A stretch of 44,895 nt of DNA, from the NCBI GenBank assembly GCA_017516265.1, contig JAFXDL010000095.1, forward strand, positions 1-44,895, read 5' to 3'. Each line of letters starts with the position of its first letter. Position 1 is the stretch's first letter. The notes beneath the pieces are model-generated. The model was not told the DNA's origin, made no database searches, and was given only the letters and a program-made list of their open reading frames with translations. Origin of the DNA: Bacteroidaceae bacterium. Its GTDB lineage: Bacteria > Bacteroidota > Bacteroidia > Bacteroidales > Bacteroidaceae. The translations under genes were made by a program, and so were the position numbers. Of this stretch, positions 1 to 9,693 are shown piece after piece.

Positions 1-160
1 CGCCCTTCCCATCTCCAGTCTTCCGGCCTTTGTACATTGCATATATATGCAGAAAACTACTCGTTACGAAGCGTTATCCTTTAATGAAATAGAGAGGAAA
101 CAGGAATGTAGGAATTATTACTGTGGGGTGTAAAGAATAATAAATCTACCCCCTCCGCCT
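1..160. other. intergenic, nothing recognised
   Basis: No coding potential, RNA gene or repeat could be supported in this left-edge stretch. It lies downstream of the leftward-transcribed operon; whatever gene lies further left is outside the window. Confidence 0.5.
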
Positions 161-163
161 AAA

Positions 164-254
164 GGCTCGTCCCCCTGCTAAGGGGACAGCTGAATACCTT
201 AGCTTGCATGATGGCAGAAGTAACTGAATTGTCCCCCAGACAGGGGGGCGTAGC
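164..254. repeat. GC-rich palindromic element with two hairpins
   Basis: Two G/C hairpins lie in inverted orientation: GTCCCC (169-174) with GGGGAC (182-187), and CCCCC (233-237) with GGGGG (243-247). The segment around 164-187 resembles the reverse complement of 231-254, so the whole reads as a short element with inverted ends around a mixed core. It could be a MITE-like element or a terminator region for the leftward operon. No transposase is present. Confidence 0.4.
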
Positions 255-262
255 AAGGCTTT

Positions 263-485
263 TAAGAGGGTGTGTCGAAATGTTGCCATTCCAAATTTTA
301 GGCGCGGATTACGCGGATTTCGCGGATAAATTATACTCTTTATTCGCCTTTCAGCTCATCAACAACCTCTTTTGATTATTTATCTAAGGTATGGTCGGGT
401 ATAAATTTAAAATATAAATCCGTGTAATCCGCGTAATCCGCGCCTGAAAAATCAAGAGGTTGCATGCAGGTGACACAACCTCTTA
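263..485. repeat. palindromic GCGGAT repeat element, copy A
   Basis: The left arm at 301-327 is built of a roughly 9-nt unit (GCGGATTAC, GCGGATTTC, GCGGAT). It is mirrored by the right arm at 418-444 across a ~90-nt AT-rich loop. Outer ends also match in inverted orientation: TAAGAGGGTGTGTC at 263-276 and GACACAACCTCTTA at 472-485. The right end itself forms a hairpin (454-462 with 476-484). Related copies lie at 19012-19084 and 19129-19246. The position downstream of an operon suggests terminator function or a non-autonomous mobile repeat; neither is proven. Confidence 0.7.
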
Positions 486-511
486 TAAGCTGATTGGAAG
501 AAACGGAAGGG

Positions 512-2200
512 TTACTTCACCACAAATTTCTTTCCGTTCTGAAGGTAAATTCCCTTTGCAGGATTGCTCACCTGACGGCCTGTGAGGTCGAAAATCGGTG
601 CATTGAGGTCAAGAGTTGGCTGACCAGTTGTAATCTGTCCGATTCCGGCAGCGGGGTCGCCTTGAACGAATGTCCAAGTAGATTGATACCCCTGACCATC
701 TGTGAAGGTGAGCACACCTTTACGACCGGCCACATCTGCAGGAAGCGGATCGGCATAAATGGTCACATCGCTGAGGAAATAGTCATCGGATGCGTTTCGT
801 GTGATTTCAGCACGCAACCAATCTGCATTAGAAGTAATCGTCATGCTTGACTTAGAGCCCATGATATAAGCCTCCCAGTTCCACAAAAGAGTAGGCGCAT
901 TCAAGCCTTCGGCACCAATCTCGGTATATCCCCCATAGTTGACGTATTCATAGGTCACAGGGTCAACAGCCATATTGTAAGGCATGAAAATCTGAAGTCC
1001 CAGGTCAATGGAAGCAGGATAAGCAATAGGCTCTGTCGCACCATCGGGCTGAATGGCATAGGGAGTCAGATAACCGGCATAGTCACCTGTCTGAGGAATA
1101 TATCCAGCCGTAACTTTACCAGAATAAAAGTCACGATTGTCCTGATACATGAAAGCCCAATATGCGCTGCCATCCTGAGGACCGCCCAATACAAGAGCAA
1201 ACTGCTCATCGATGAGCAAAGGCTTCTCGAAATAGATTTCCAGACTCCACACATCGCATTCTTCCATAGAACCCAATTTGCCGGCCGGCTTGGCTGAAAC
1301 CTTCTCAGTTGCCATCTTCCATCCCTGCTTAGCCTCGTCGAATTCCATTACATACATAGAGAACTCAACATCAGCAATGCTATGTCCAACAGGAGTGGCC
1401 ACATAGGTAAACATAGAATTCAGCACTACGGGATGATAAGGTTTCTCGAATATCTCAAAATATTCAGCATTATTCACCTCGTTGTAACCAAAAAGCATCT
1501 GTGTCCAAGAACCATTCATGGTATTCATGTAGGTATGATAGAAACTTTCAGCACCGGCATCGAGATTGTGGACATAACCAAAACCAATGTTCACGGCCTG
1601 ACCTTCGGTATATTGCCCTGTTTCGTAGTCAAGGGCATAGCCATACTGATAGATTGAATCCTGACCGGTAGTTGTATAGGCAGTCAATTCAGGCATAGGA
1701 GAATAGAACGTATCGCCACCGGGTATATAGGCTACCGAAATAGAGTCCTCGTTCACGACCAATGTTGAATTGACATACCAGTCGATGTTGGCCGCACCAG
1801 TAGATGCATCCTTGAATACCACATCCTGATAGATGGGAGCCAAGATGCCATGACGTGAATAAACGCCTTCCATATATTCGAAACCGGATTTGATATTGTA
1901 GATTCCGGCAGGCACTTCATAGTAAGCACCGAAAGCTCCGGCACGGGTCATCACCTGCTTGACACCGGGGATAATGCCGGTCATGGGCTTCATCACTCTG
2001 TCTGAAAGATTCACCTTATTCATTCTCATGGCCGGACGTTGCATCTTCACAGCCTCAAAGTTACCTTTCATCTGCTCCAGCGACAACTTGGCAGGAGCTA
2101 TTTTCTGCACAGGCAGTTCTGTCAATTGAGGCATCTGTGCAAATGCGGTTGTAGCCATCAGGCAAAAGCCTGCAGCTACTTTCAATGTTCTATTCAACAT
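512..2200 (-). CDS. T9SS-sorted secreted protein with BACON-like domain
   Basis: 562 residues with a clear Sec signal peptide (MLNRTLKVAAGFCLMATTAFAQ region, cleavage near residue 22). Residues ~450-515 resemble a BACON-type beta-sandwich (SNADWL near its start and a GVLTFTDGQG strand near its end). The last ~35 residues (IFDLTGRQV, then GIYLQNGKKFVVK) match the T9SS type A C-terminal sorting domain, so export to the cell surface or medium is predicted. The middle ~400 residues are not recognised; there are no obvious catalytic motifs. It is the last gene of the SusCD operon, 35 bp after the DUF4302-type lipoprotein. It is probably a surface binding protein for the operon's substrate; this is inferred only from position and domain type. 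Confidence 0.75.
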   Translation of the reverse strand: MLNRTLKVAAGFCLMATTAFAQMPQLTELPVQKIAPAKLSLEQMKGNFEAVKMQRPAMRMNKVNLSDRVMKPMTGIIPGVKQVMTRAGAFGAYYEVPAGIYNIKSGFEYMEGVYSRHGILAPIYQDVVFKDASTGAANIDWYVNSTLVVNEDSISVAYIPGGDTFYSPMPELTAYTTTGQDSIYQYGYALDYETGQYTEGQAVNIGFGYVHNLDAGAESFYHTYMNTMNGSWTQMLFGYNEVNNAEYFEIFEKPYHPVVLNSMFTYVATPVGHSIADVEFSMYVMEFDEAKQGWKMATEKVSAKPAGKLGSMEECDVWSLEIYFEKPLLIDEQFALVLGGPQDGSAYWAFMYQDNRDFYSGKVTAGYIPQTGDYAGYLTPYAIQPDGATEPIAYPASIDLGLQIFMPYNMAVDPVTYEYVNYGGYTEIGAEGLNAPTLLWNWEAYIMGSKSSMTITSNADWLRAEITRNASDDYFLSDVTIYADPLPADVAGRKGVLTFTDGQGYQSTWTFVQGDPAAGIGQITTGQPTLDLNAPIFDLTGRQVSNPAKGIYLQNGKKFVVK

Positions 2201-2235
2201 AAATTCTCGTTTTTATTTCCTAATAGTGATTAATA

Positions 2236-3666
2236 TTACATTTTCATAATGCGCAGATATGAACCATCAGCCTTGTTGACGAAGTAAAAGTACTGTCCGT
2301 CGGGCGAAGGCACTACTACACAATTGATACGGTCGCGGCTGGATGCACCAAAAATGCTCTGGAGATAAGCCGTATAGGGCTTGCGGACATTATCAGCCAA
2401 GGTGAGAGCCAACGGGGTGTTCTGTTCGTAATCTCCCGTTTCGGAATCGGTAGCAAAAAAGGTCATATTGTTGGAAGAGACTCCACGGAAAGTGATTTCG
2501 TCCTCGGCCATAAAAGACCATTGATGAGAAAAACCACAACGTGCCAATGCCACATTGGATTGTCCGTTGGCATCGGTAATCTGATCGTAGAGGTCAACAT
2601 AATAATTGCCATTATTATCGGGAATGAGCACCATATAAAGGTAACTCTGCAAATGATCATACAATGTGGCCCATTCATCATCGCTTCCCACAGGGTTGGT
2701 ATCAATGAAATAGAGGTCAGTTTCCTCTACTGTCACACCGTCCATCTCCACTTCGTATGCCCCCAAGAACACTTTGTCGCGCACTGAGAAAGACATCTTC
2801 GGACGTCCGCCTTCAGCAACCTTCAAGATAGATCCCGGCTCACCGTTCACCAAAAACTCATCACTGCCATTGTAAGCAAAATGAGTGATACGGACATCAC
2901 CTACACGCAAAGGACGCTTCAGTTGTACCCCCTCGGGAGTGAAACGCATCTGACACGAATCAGCCAGCATCTTACCATTCTGATAGCGGTATATGACTCC
3001 CATACGGGTTGTCATATCGAAACCTGTCATAACCGCAGGATCCTGACCAGCAATCAACAAATCACGGAAATAGCTGTTGGGCACATTCGGATTGTCTATA
3101 CTATTAATTACACTATTCAACTTTCCGAAATACTCATCCCAAGGCATGGTATTCTTCACCAAATAGCAAGGACGCTGTGCACGCACGGATTTGAGGAAAA
3201 TGGTATCGCCACCGGCACTGTGTCCCATCAAGACAAATTCGTTGTCGCCCTGCCAACCAGAGCCATTAGTAAACAACTCGGGGTCGGCCAACTTGGAAAG
3301 TAACGAATAGGTGGCAAAAGTCAACACAGGACCTTGCGAATTCTGAATGGTATAATCAGACTCTTGCACACCATAAGGGCGCAGCTTCTCTTCTTCTGTA
3401 GCAAACAAGTAGAAAAAGTTCTCATCTGTCTGCATCTCCACACGTCCGTCTTCGCGGAACTTCATCAGAAAGTTAAAAGCTCCGTATGCCATTTCATTCG
3501 GATAATAGTCAAAACGCCATCCCAACTCTGAAGACTTCAACAACTCGGCATGTTCATTGATATAGTCTCCTACAATAGCACTGGGGTCGCGGTAATCCTC
3601 ATCGTCACAGGCCGTAAACAGGAAGAGGGTTGCCAACAAGGGCAAAATATAGGCTATCTTTTTCAT
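2236..3666 (-). CDS. DUF4302-type lipoprotein
   Basis: 476 residues. The signal peptide ends in a lipobox (LFLFTAC, Cys20) followed by an acidic DDED stretch. Acidic residues after the lipidated Cys are typical of surface-exposed Bacteroidota lipoproteins. The pattern (LGWRFDYYPNE, then FREDGRVEM) resembles the DUF4302 family, known to me from SusCD loci beside metallopeptidase lipoproteins; the family name is from memory. No catalytic motif is seen. The start codon overlaps the stop of the metallopeptidase gene by four bases (ATGA), which implies translational coupling. A surface substrate-binding role with SusD is likely but unproven. Confidence 0.7.
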   Translation of the reverse strand: MKKIAYILPLLATLFLFTACDDEDYRDPSAIVGDYINEHAELLKSSELGWRFDYYPNEMAYGAFNFLMKFREDGRVEMQTDENFFYLFATEEEKLRPYGVQESDYTIQNSQGPVLTFATYSLLSKLADPELFTNGSGWQGDNEFVLMGHSAGGDTIFLKSVRAQRPCYLVKNTMPWDEYFGKLNSVINSIDNPNVPNSYFRDLLIAGQDPAVMTGFDMTTRMGVIYRYQNGKMLADSCQMRFTPEGVQLKRPLRVGDVRITHFAYNGSDEFLVNGEPGSILKVAEGGRPKMSFSVRDKVFLGAYEVEMDGVTVEETDLYFIDTNPVGSDDEWATLYDHLQSYLYMVLIPDNNGNYYVDLYDQITDANGQSNVALARCGFSHQWSFMAEDEITFRGVSSNNMTFFATDSETGDYEQNTPLALTLADNVRKPYTAYLQSIFGASSRDRINCVVVPSPDGQYFYFVNKADGSYLRIMKM

Positions 3667-4634
3667 TTCAATACAATCTCACCGTTAATAATTTCACCAA
3701 TAATAAAGTTGCCGTCGTGAATCAAATCAACTCCTTCAGGCAGATTCATTTCTTTTTCAATGGCAGTATAAACCAATTGTTGGAAGTCGCTCATATCAAT
3801 TTCCCACACATCGCGCATCCACTCTGTCATGATACGTTCCTTCTCACGCAAGATGTCACGGGCAACAGGATTTTGGATACGGTCAATCAAATAGTTCCAA
3901 GCCTGCGGACTGTTGACCAACATGATTGAAAGCATTTCCACAAAATCCTCATCCACGCTTGATTTTGCATAGGCTGTGATGAATCCTTCTTCACGGGCAG
4001 CATCGTTTGTGGTATTCATCCATGAAGAGGTATAACCACTCTTGGAAAGCACACGATACTCGGTATCATAATCCTTATTCGTCTGCTGGAGAATGTGAGC
4101 AAACTCATGATGCATGGTGTGGAAGAACATGACAAAATCATCCACATTCTCAATAGAGAGATTGTTCACATCATAAAGTTGAATCTGACGACCACTCTCG
4201 GCAAAACCAAGGGTTACGGAACCGTCGCTATTGATAGCTTTCGACCCTGTCACCAGAATTTCTTTGGGAACGTATGTACGGAGAAAATCAGGTTGGCTGG
4301 TAGTTGAAGTTATCTCCACATACGGATCCATCCATACACGTTTGAGCATAGAAAGGAAGGGTACAACCTTCTCTTCTTTGGGGGGTACGAGATACTTACC
4401 CATATCCTGCCGATTGTCTTCCCAACGATATATTACGCGGATATTGTAAGGAAGTGTATAATTCTCATAGATATACTTGCCAATGGCTGTGGTATCCCAC
4501 ATGTCCGTAGCCGGCATATCCACCACACTGCCACTAATATCATCATCATCACACGAAGCCATGAAAACTGATGATACGCCAAGCATCAGACAAGGTATCA
4601 TCCAAAAAAGTTTGTTTATCTTATTTTTCTGCAT
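3663..4634 (-). CDS. zinc metallopeptidase lipoprotein (Peptidase_Mx1-like)
   Basis: 323 residues from the chosen ATG at 4634. An upstream in-frame ATG at 4682 would overlap the susD-like gene and push the signal peptide inward, so it was rejected. The lipobox is VFMASC (Cys28), followed by DDDD. The zinc-binding HExxH motif is HEFAH at residues 176-180; a downstream EDFVEML (~229-235) probably supplies the third ligand. This fits the putative zinc metallopeptidase family found beside SusCD pairs. It is probably anchored in the outer membrane and cleaves protein or peptide substrate before import. It lies 38 bp after the SusD-like gene and overlaps the DUF4302-type gene. Confidence 0.8.
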   Translation of the reverse strand: MQKNKINKLFWMIPCLMLGVSSVFMASCDDDDISGSVVDMPATDMWDTTAIGKYIYENYTLPYNIRVIYRWEDNRQDMGKYLVPPKEEKVVPFLSMLKRVWMDPYVEITSTTSQPDFLRTYVPKEILVTGSKAINSDGSVTLGFAESGRQIQLYDVNNLSIENVDDFVMFFHTMHHEFAHILQQTNKDYDTEYRVLSKSGYTSSWMNTTNDAAREEGFITAYAKSSVDEDFVEMLSIMLVNSPQAWNYLIDRIQNPVARDILREKERIMTEWMRDVWEIDMSDFQQLVYTAIEKEMNLPEGVDLIHDGNFIIGEIINGEIVLK

Positions 4635-4672
4635 AATCCAAAACTGTTTAAGAGTTATTTTATATCCTCTCA

Positions 4673-6304
4673 TCAATTCCATGAAGCAAAACCACTGAAC
4701 ATGGCAGCCGTCTTAATACTCTCAGGGATGCGCTCTGTATCAACTGGATTCGGTTCAATACCTCCTGCTTGCGACTGATCAGGTATCTGAATAGCCCGAC
4801 GACGGTCGCCTACCTTCAAAGAATCTGTCGGATGAGTGACTGAAGTGTGAACAATAGGGATATCGTAACGACGGATATCAAACCAACGGAATCCTGTACC
4901 CAAATACTCGGCACGACGCATGGCAAGCAGCGCATTTACATAAGCATAGCAGGTATCTTGATTTCCATTCTCAATCTCAGTAAAGTCACGGAAATGAGGA
5001 TTCAACTTCATATTCTGTTTCCAATCCAAGTTATCCGTATTCTTACCATAATAAAGCATTACGTCACGAGGAGTGACAGGCGTACCATTCCAACCATTCA
5101 AATCAAGACGTTTTGAAAGGAAGGTATTCATATCTATCAAAGCCTCTTCATAATTGCCAAGCAAAGCATTGGATTCTGCACGATTGAAAAGCGCTTCTTC
5201 CATCGTCACCAAAGGAATAACAGCAACATAATAACCTATGTTGGCATTAAGGCTAATCTGTTGGAAATAGCTTCTCCAGATAGGACGGTGAATCAGATAG
5301 TCATAACCACCATTGGTCTTATAAGCCCAAGGATACCCGAAGATTCCGTTCAAATAGACAGACTGACGGATACCAGCAGTCATACCATACCGCCAGTAAG
5401 GCTGATAAGACATATTGGAAATACATGCTACCAACAAGAGGTTGGCAGGTTCTGCCGATGAGGTAAATATGGTCTGAGCATCATAATAATCCCCCATATA
5501 ATCACTATTGGGGTCGTTCATCTGACGCAACAAATTGGCAGGATTATCTGTATGTACATCACCCAACACCTTATTGGCATACTCCAATGATTTACGGAAA
5601 TTGTCATCACCACCCTTCCACAAATAGAAACGAGAAGCAAAAACATAAGCCGCTTTACGGGTAAAGTGATAAGCTGGAGCCTTAGCGTAAGAAGCAGGCA
5701 AAGAGCCAAGTCCTTCCAAAAGGTCCGCTTCAATCTTGTCATAAGTTTCCTGCAAAGTACCACGATGATACAACGGATTCAACGTGGTTTCTGGCTCTGT
5801 AGCATAAGGAATACCCAATTCAGTATCAGCCGTAGCCGGATTATAAGGCATACAGAAAAGGTTTGCCAACATAAAATGAGCGTATGCACGACAAAGCAAC
5901 GCTTCACCGCGAGCCGCACGCACCTCCTCACCACGACCTTCAACTTCAAATTTATCTACGGCTTCCAACGCATGATTGGCAGCAGCAATAGCGGCATACG
6001 CATTGTTCCAATAGTTGGTTGAAGTTCCCTGATAAGTTTCAGAAGCTGTTCGCCACAAATAGGGCTGTTCGATGTCCGGATCATTCATGATAGCACTCAA
6101 ACCACGGTCACCTGAATTGTCAGACATGGCTTCACAGAAAGCAAAGTCTGCTTCGGGATATGCTGACACCAACAACTTCTCGATAAATTCCGGATTGTCA
6201 AGATAGACACGGTTATCAGGGTCTTTATCCAAGAAATCGTCACACGAAGTGAGAGCTAACGGCAAAGTTGCCGCCAATACCCAATATTTCATTCTATTCT
6301 TCAT
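4673..6304 (-). CDS. RagB/SusD-family nutrient-binding lipoprotein
   Basis: 543 residues. The lipobox is LALTSC (Cys21), followed by DDFLDKDPDNR, a hallmark of SusD/RagB N-termini. The helical TPR-like scaffold is visible (YAAIAAANHALEAVD, RGEALLCRAYAHFML), and the C-terminal part has the usual RRAEYLGTGFRWFDIRRY block. SusD-like proteins form the lid over the SusC transporter and bind substrate at the surface. The gene starts 22 bp after the SusC-like stop. No ligand can be assigned: the operon holds no glycoside hydrolase and does hold a peptidase, so peptides are a reasonable guess. Confidence 0.93.
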   Translation of the reverse strand: MKNRMKYWVLAATLPLALTSCDDFLDKDPDNRVYLDNPEFIEKLLVSAYPEADFAFCEAMSDNSGDRGLSAIMNDPDIEQPYLWRTASETYQGTSTNYWNNAYAAIAAANHALEAVDKFEVEGRGEEVRAARGEALLCRAYAHFMLANLFCMPYNPATADTELGIPYATEPETTLNPLYHRGTLQETYDKIEADLLEGLGSLPASYAKAPAYHFTRKAAYVFASRFYLWKGGDDNFRKSLEYANKVLGDVHTDNPANLLRQMNDPNSDYMGDYYDAQTIFTSSAEPANLLLVACISNMSYQPYWRYGMTAGIRQSVYLNGIFGYPWAYKTNGGYDYLIHRPIWRSYFQQISLNANIGYYVAVIPLVTMEEALFNRAESNALLGNYEEALIDMNTFLSKRLDLNGWNGTPVTPRDVMLYYGKNTDNLDWKQNMKLNPHFRDFTEIENGNQDTCYAYVNALLAMRRAEYLGTGFRWFDIRRYDIPIVHTSVTHPTDSLKVGDRRRAIQIPDQSQAGGIEPNPVDTERIPESIKTAAMFSGFASWN

Positions 6305-6326
6305 TATCTTAATATTCTTTGTTTCG

Positions 6327-9300
6327 TTAGAAGTTTGTACTAATCTTGAATGTTACCTGTTTAGGAGTAGGCATGGCAACACCACCGGATTGAATAAACT
6401 CAGGATCCTGACCGTTTAACTTAGAGTCGCTATATACAAGCCAAAGATTAGAGGCTGTCAAACGGCATTGCAAATTGTTCAATCCAATCTCCTTCACCCA
6501 AGGTTGGTCAAATGTATAACCCAAAGAGAGTTCCTTCATGCGGATAAAGCCACCGTCGGCCACACGCACATCAGAATAGTTATAGGCATTATAAGCATAA
6601 CCAATCTGTGAGTTCATGGCTACTTGACGAGCAGATGCAATAGCGGGCACATTGGTTTTATACTCATCTCCCGGTACCATCCAACGGTTATTGAAACTCT
6701 TGCTCATAGCCTTCATGTCATTGTAAGATGAAGAAAACTCGGGATTCAAACGTACCTTATTACCGAACTGGTAAGAGAAGAAGATATTGGCACTCCAATT
6801 CTTCCAACGGAAAGAGTTACGCAAACCTCCTGTCAATGTAGGATCAACACTTCCTTCATACTTCAAGTATTCAGAACCGTTACGATCCTGGAAGTTGATA
6901 TCATAAGTTGTCACACGACCATCTTGATTGACAATCATCGGAAGACCTTCCGATGAAAGTCCTGCAAAACGGTAAGAATAAAGTCCACGAATAGGTTTAC
7001 CTTCCACAGCTACGCCCTGAGGCATACACATAGAAATGGCATTATAGACAGAAGTCAACTCCGTCACTTCATTCTTAGAGTGAGCAATTGTAAAATGTGA
7101 ACTCCAATTGAAATCCTTTGTCACAATGTTCTGACTTGAAATGGTTCCTTCAATACCCCAAGCTTTTGATTCGCCCAAGTTACCCCATTTGCTTCCTTGT
7201 CCACCAACACCTGAAGTATAAATCAAACCAATCAGGTCAAATGTACGACGTGAATAGACATCGGTAGTCACCGTCAAGCGCTCGTCCAAGAATCCCATGT
7301 CCAAACCAACGTTCAACTCGTATTGCTTTTCCCATGTCAAATCATCGTTAGCCAAACTATTGATGTAAATCGAAGTTTCTACGTCTGATTGGTTAGCGTT
7401 GGTCAAAGGACGCCAACTGTCACCATAATAATATTGTACATAAGAGTTTGATACAGGTCCCAAATCAGCCGTCAAACCATATGAAGCACGAAGAGCCAAA
7501 GAAGAGAATATATTCTGTTCCTTCATGAAATCTTCAGAACCAATATCCCACTTGCCACTGACACTCCATGTCGGCAACCAACGGGCATCTCTTGAACGTC
7601 CCATACGGTTAGAGCCATCATAACGTCCGATAAGGTTCAGAATATATTTTTCTTTCCATGAAAGAGCGACATTGGCAAACAAACCAACAGCACGGTCATA
7701 CGTCTCAGCAAAGCCATAGTATTCAGAACCATTGACCAACAACTCCTGAATCATGCGATAGTCCAGTACCGGATTACCACCGCCACTCCATGAATAGCCA
7801 TACCCATCATTCCATCCTGAGCTACGGTTGGTACGACGCATATCGGCACCAATCATCGGACCAAAACGGAAATCATCGGTAAGCATAGCATCATAACTTG
7901 CTGTAGCACGCATATAGAGGCTGTTCATCATCTGCTGCTTGGTGTTATAGAATCCACCGTCTGTCATTACCACCTCAGGAAGAGCATCGGGATTTTCAGG
8001 GTCACGATAGAGGAACTTGTTGTTTTCGGCCATGGTCGCATTGTCTGCCGCACGATAAGCATTGGCAAAGTTACTATCATCATACACTCTGCGTCCTTGA
8101 TGCGTTGAGTTTACGCTATAAGCCATCAAACCGTTCAATGTCAAATTCTTGATAGGCTTCCATTCCAATTCTCCCTGAAATTTGATATCATATTGGTCAA
8201 TATCCATCGTATTCAGTTCCTGTTCAGCCAATATATTGAACGGAGCGTAATACTGACGATAGTACTGATAATTACCCTTCTGATCATAAGGAGACATCGT
8301 ACGGCTTGTCGTCGTAGCATAACTGAAGGGATTGATATCAAAATCGCGCTCATATTCACCTGTCACCACATTCTCCACACGGTCAAGGGCATTGAATCCT
8401 TTCTGATCGCGATAAGAAGCATTTGAAAGTATGGTCAGCTTCAAGTTCTTGCTAATATCATACGAAGCACTCATTGATGCGGTATAGAGATTCAACGATT
8501 CAGCATTCGTCCAACCCGGGTCATTACGGAAACTCAACGACGCGCGGTAAGAGCCCTTGTCTGTACCGCTCGTGATACTGAGGCTATGCGATTGTTGGAT
8601 GGTATTGTTGAACAACTCTTTGAACCAGTCTGTATTCACTTTCTCCAAGTAACGTTCATAACCGGCAATTGCTTGAGGAGTATTAGACAACTGACCTTTG
8701 TAAATCAAGTCATTCATCAAGAAGTAGCTACCACCATTCATTACTGTACCTGAAGACTTGTCAGCATGATACAACCATCCCTTATCTTTCATCTCTTGGT
8801 AAACCGACATCTGTTCTTGAGAATTCATGATGTCGTACTGAGAATATGAAGGGCGGATACGGTACGTAAATTCTCCCGAATAAGAAAGAGAAGTGTGTCC
8901 CTTCTTTCCACGCTTGGTAGTGATGACAATAGCACCATTACGGGCACGTGCACCGTAAAGACCTACCGCATTGGCATCCTTCAAAATCTGGAAATCTTCA
9001 ATATCTTCAGGGCTGATACCGGCAATACGAGAACTGAGCATGGTTGAAGCGTCACCAGAAGAGAGGTCATCTGCCGTCATTTCCTGCACATCCTCTAATA
9101 TCACACCGTCCACTACATAAAGGGGAGCTGTATTTCCATAAATGGTTGACGGGGCACGCACGCGCAACTTGGGAGCAACACCAAATGTACCTGACACCGA
9201 TTGCACTTCCACACCTGCCACTTTTCCTTGCAAAGCATGGCTGATGTCGGCCACACCATCAATTTTTGCTTCTTCAGCCGTAACCTTCTGAGCCGAGCCG

Positions 9301-9650
9301 GAGAACATCTTACGGTCAATCTTTTGAAAACCGGTCACAACGACATCTTCTATGACTTCCACATCAGGCATAAGGGTTATTTGCAAACCAGCCTTAGGGG
9401 TAACTTCTTGAGGCTTCATTCCGGTGTACGAAATCACCAATGTCTTTATTCCAGCCGGCACTTCCAACGTAAAGTTTCCGTCCAAATCAGTAGCAGTACC
9501 CACCGTAGGCTTTTCCTTACATATTACGGTAGCGCCAATAATAGGGAAATTATCTTCTCCAGAAATCACCGTACCCGAAGCCGTCACTTGCGCAAACACT
9601 CCGATAGGGATAAGGAGGGACAATATCCACAAACACAATTGTTTTCTCAT
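6327..9650 (-). CDS. SusC/RagA-family TonB-dependent transporter
   Basis: 1107 residues from ATG 9650 (MRKQLCLWIL); an in-frame ATG at 9683 would give an 11-residue extension before the signal peptide. Order: signal peptide to about residue 21 (GVFAQ), a carboxypeptidase-regulatory-like domain (~22-105, GTVISGEDNFPIIGATV), a TonB-box region (EDVVVTGF), a plug domain (~115-245, with APLYVVDGV), then a large beta-barrel ending in an aromatic residue (FKISTNF). It imports oligomeric substrate across the outer membrane in a complex with the adjacent SusD-like lipoprotein. No ECF sigma/anti-sigma pair or hybrid two-component regulator is nearby, so control is probably through the operon promoter. 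Confidence 0.95.
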   Translation of the reverse strand: MRKQLCLWILSLLIPIGVFAQVTASGTVISGEDNFPIIGATVICKEKPTVGTATDLDGNFTLEVPAGIKTLVISYTGMKPQEVTPKAGLQITLMPDVEVIEDVVVTGFQKIDRKMFSGSAQKVTAEEAKIDGVADISHALQGKVAGVEVQSVSGTFGVAPKLRVRAPSTIYGNTAPLYVVDGVILEDVQEMTADDLSSGDASTMLSSRIAGISPEDIEDFQILKDANAVGLYGARARNGAIVITTKRGKKGHTSLSYSGEFTYRIRPSYSQYDIMNSQEQMSVYQEMKDKGWLYHADKSSGTVMNGGSYFLMNDLIYKGQLSNTPQAIAGYERYLEKVNTDWFKELFNNTIQQSHSLSITSGTDKGSYRASLSFRNDPGWTNAESLNLYTASMSASYDISKNLKLTILSNASYRDQKGFNALDRVENVVTGEYERDFDINPFSYATTTSRTMSPYDQKGNYQYYRQYYAPFNILAEQELNTMDIDQYDIKFQGELEWKPIKNLTLNGLMAYSVNSTHQGRRVYDDSNFANAYRAADNATMAENNKFLYRDPENPDALPEVVMTDGGFYNTKQQMMNSLYMRATASYDAMLTDDFRFGPMIGADMRRTNRSSGWNDGYGYSWSGGGNPVLDYRMIQELLVNGSEYYGFAETYDRAVGLFANVALSWKEKYILNLIGRYDGSNRMGRSRDARWLPTWSVSGKWDIGSEDFMKEQNIFSSLALRASYGLTADLGPVSNSYVQYYYGDSWRPLTNANQSDVETSIYINSLANDDLTWEKQYELNVGLDMGFLDERLTVTTDVYSRRTFDLIGLIYTSGVGGQGSKWGNLGESKAWGIEGTISSQNIVTKDFNWSSHFTIAHSKNEVTELTSVYNAISMCMPQGVAVEGKPIRGLYSYRFAGLSSEGLPMIVNQDGRVTTYDINFQDRNGSEYLKYEGSVDPTLTGGLRNSFRWKNWSANIFFSYQFGNKVRLNPEFSSSYNDMKAMSKSFNNRWMVPGDEYKTNVPAIASARQVAMNSQIGYAYNAYNYSDVRVADGGFIRMKELSLGYTFDQPWVKEIGLNNLQCRLTASNLWLVYSDSKLNGQDPEFIQSGGVAMPTPKQVTFKISTNF

Positions 9651-9693
9651 CTCAATTATTCTATTTCTAATGTTTTGATTCAAAAGTAAGAGA

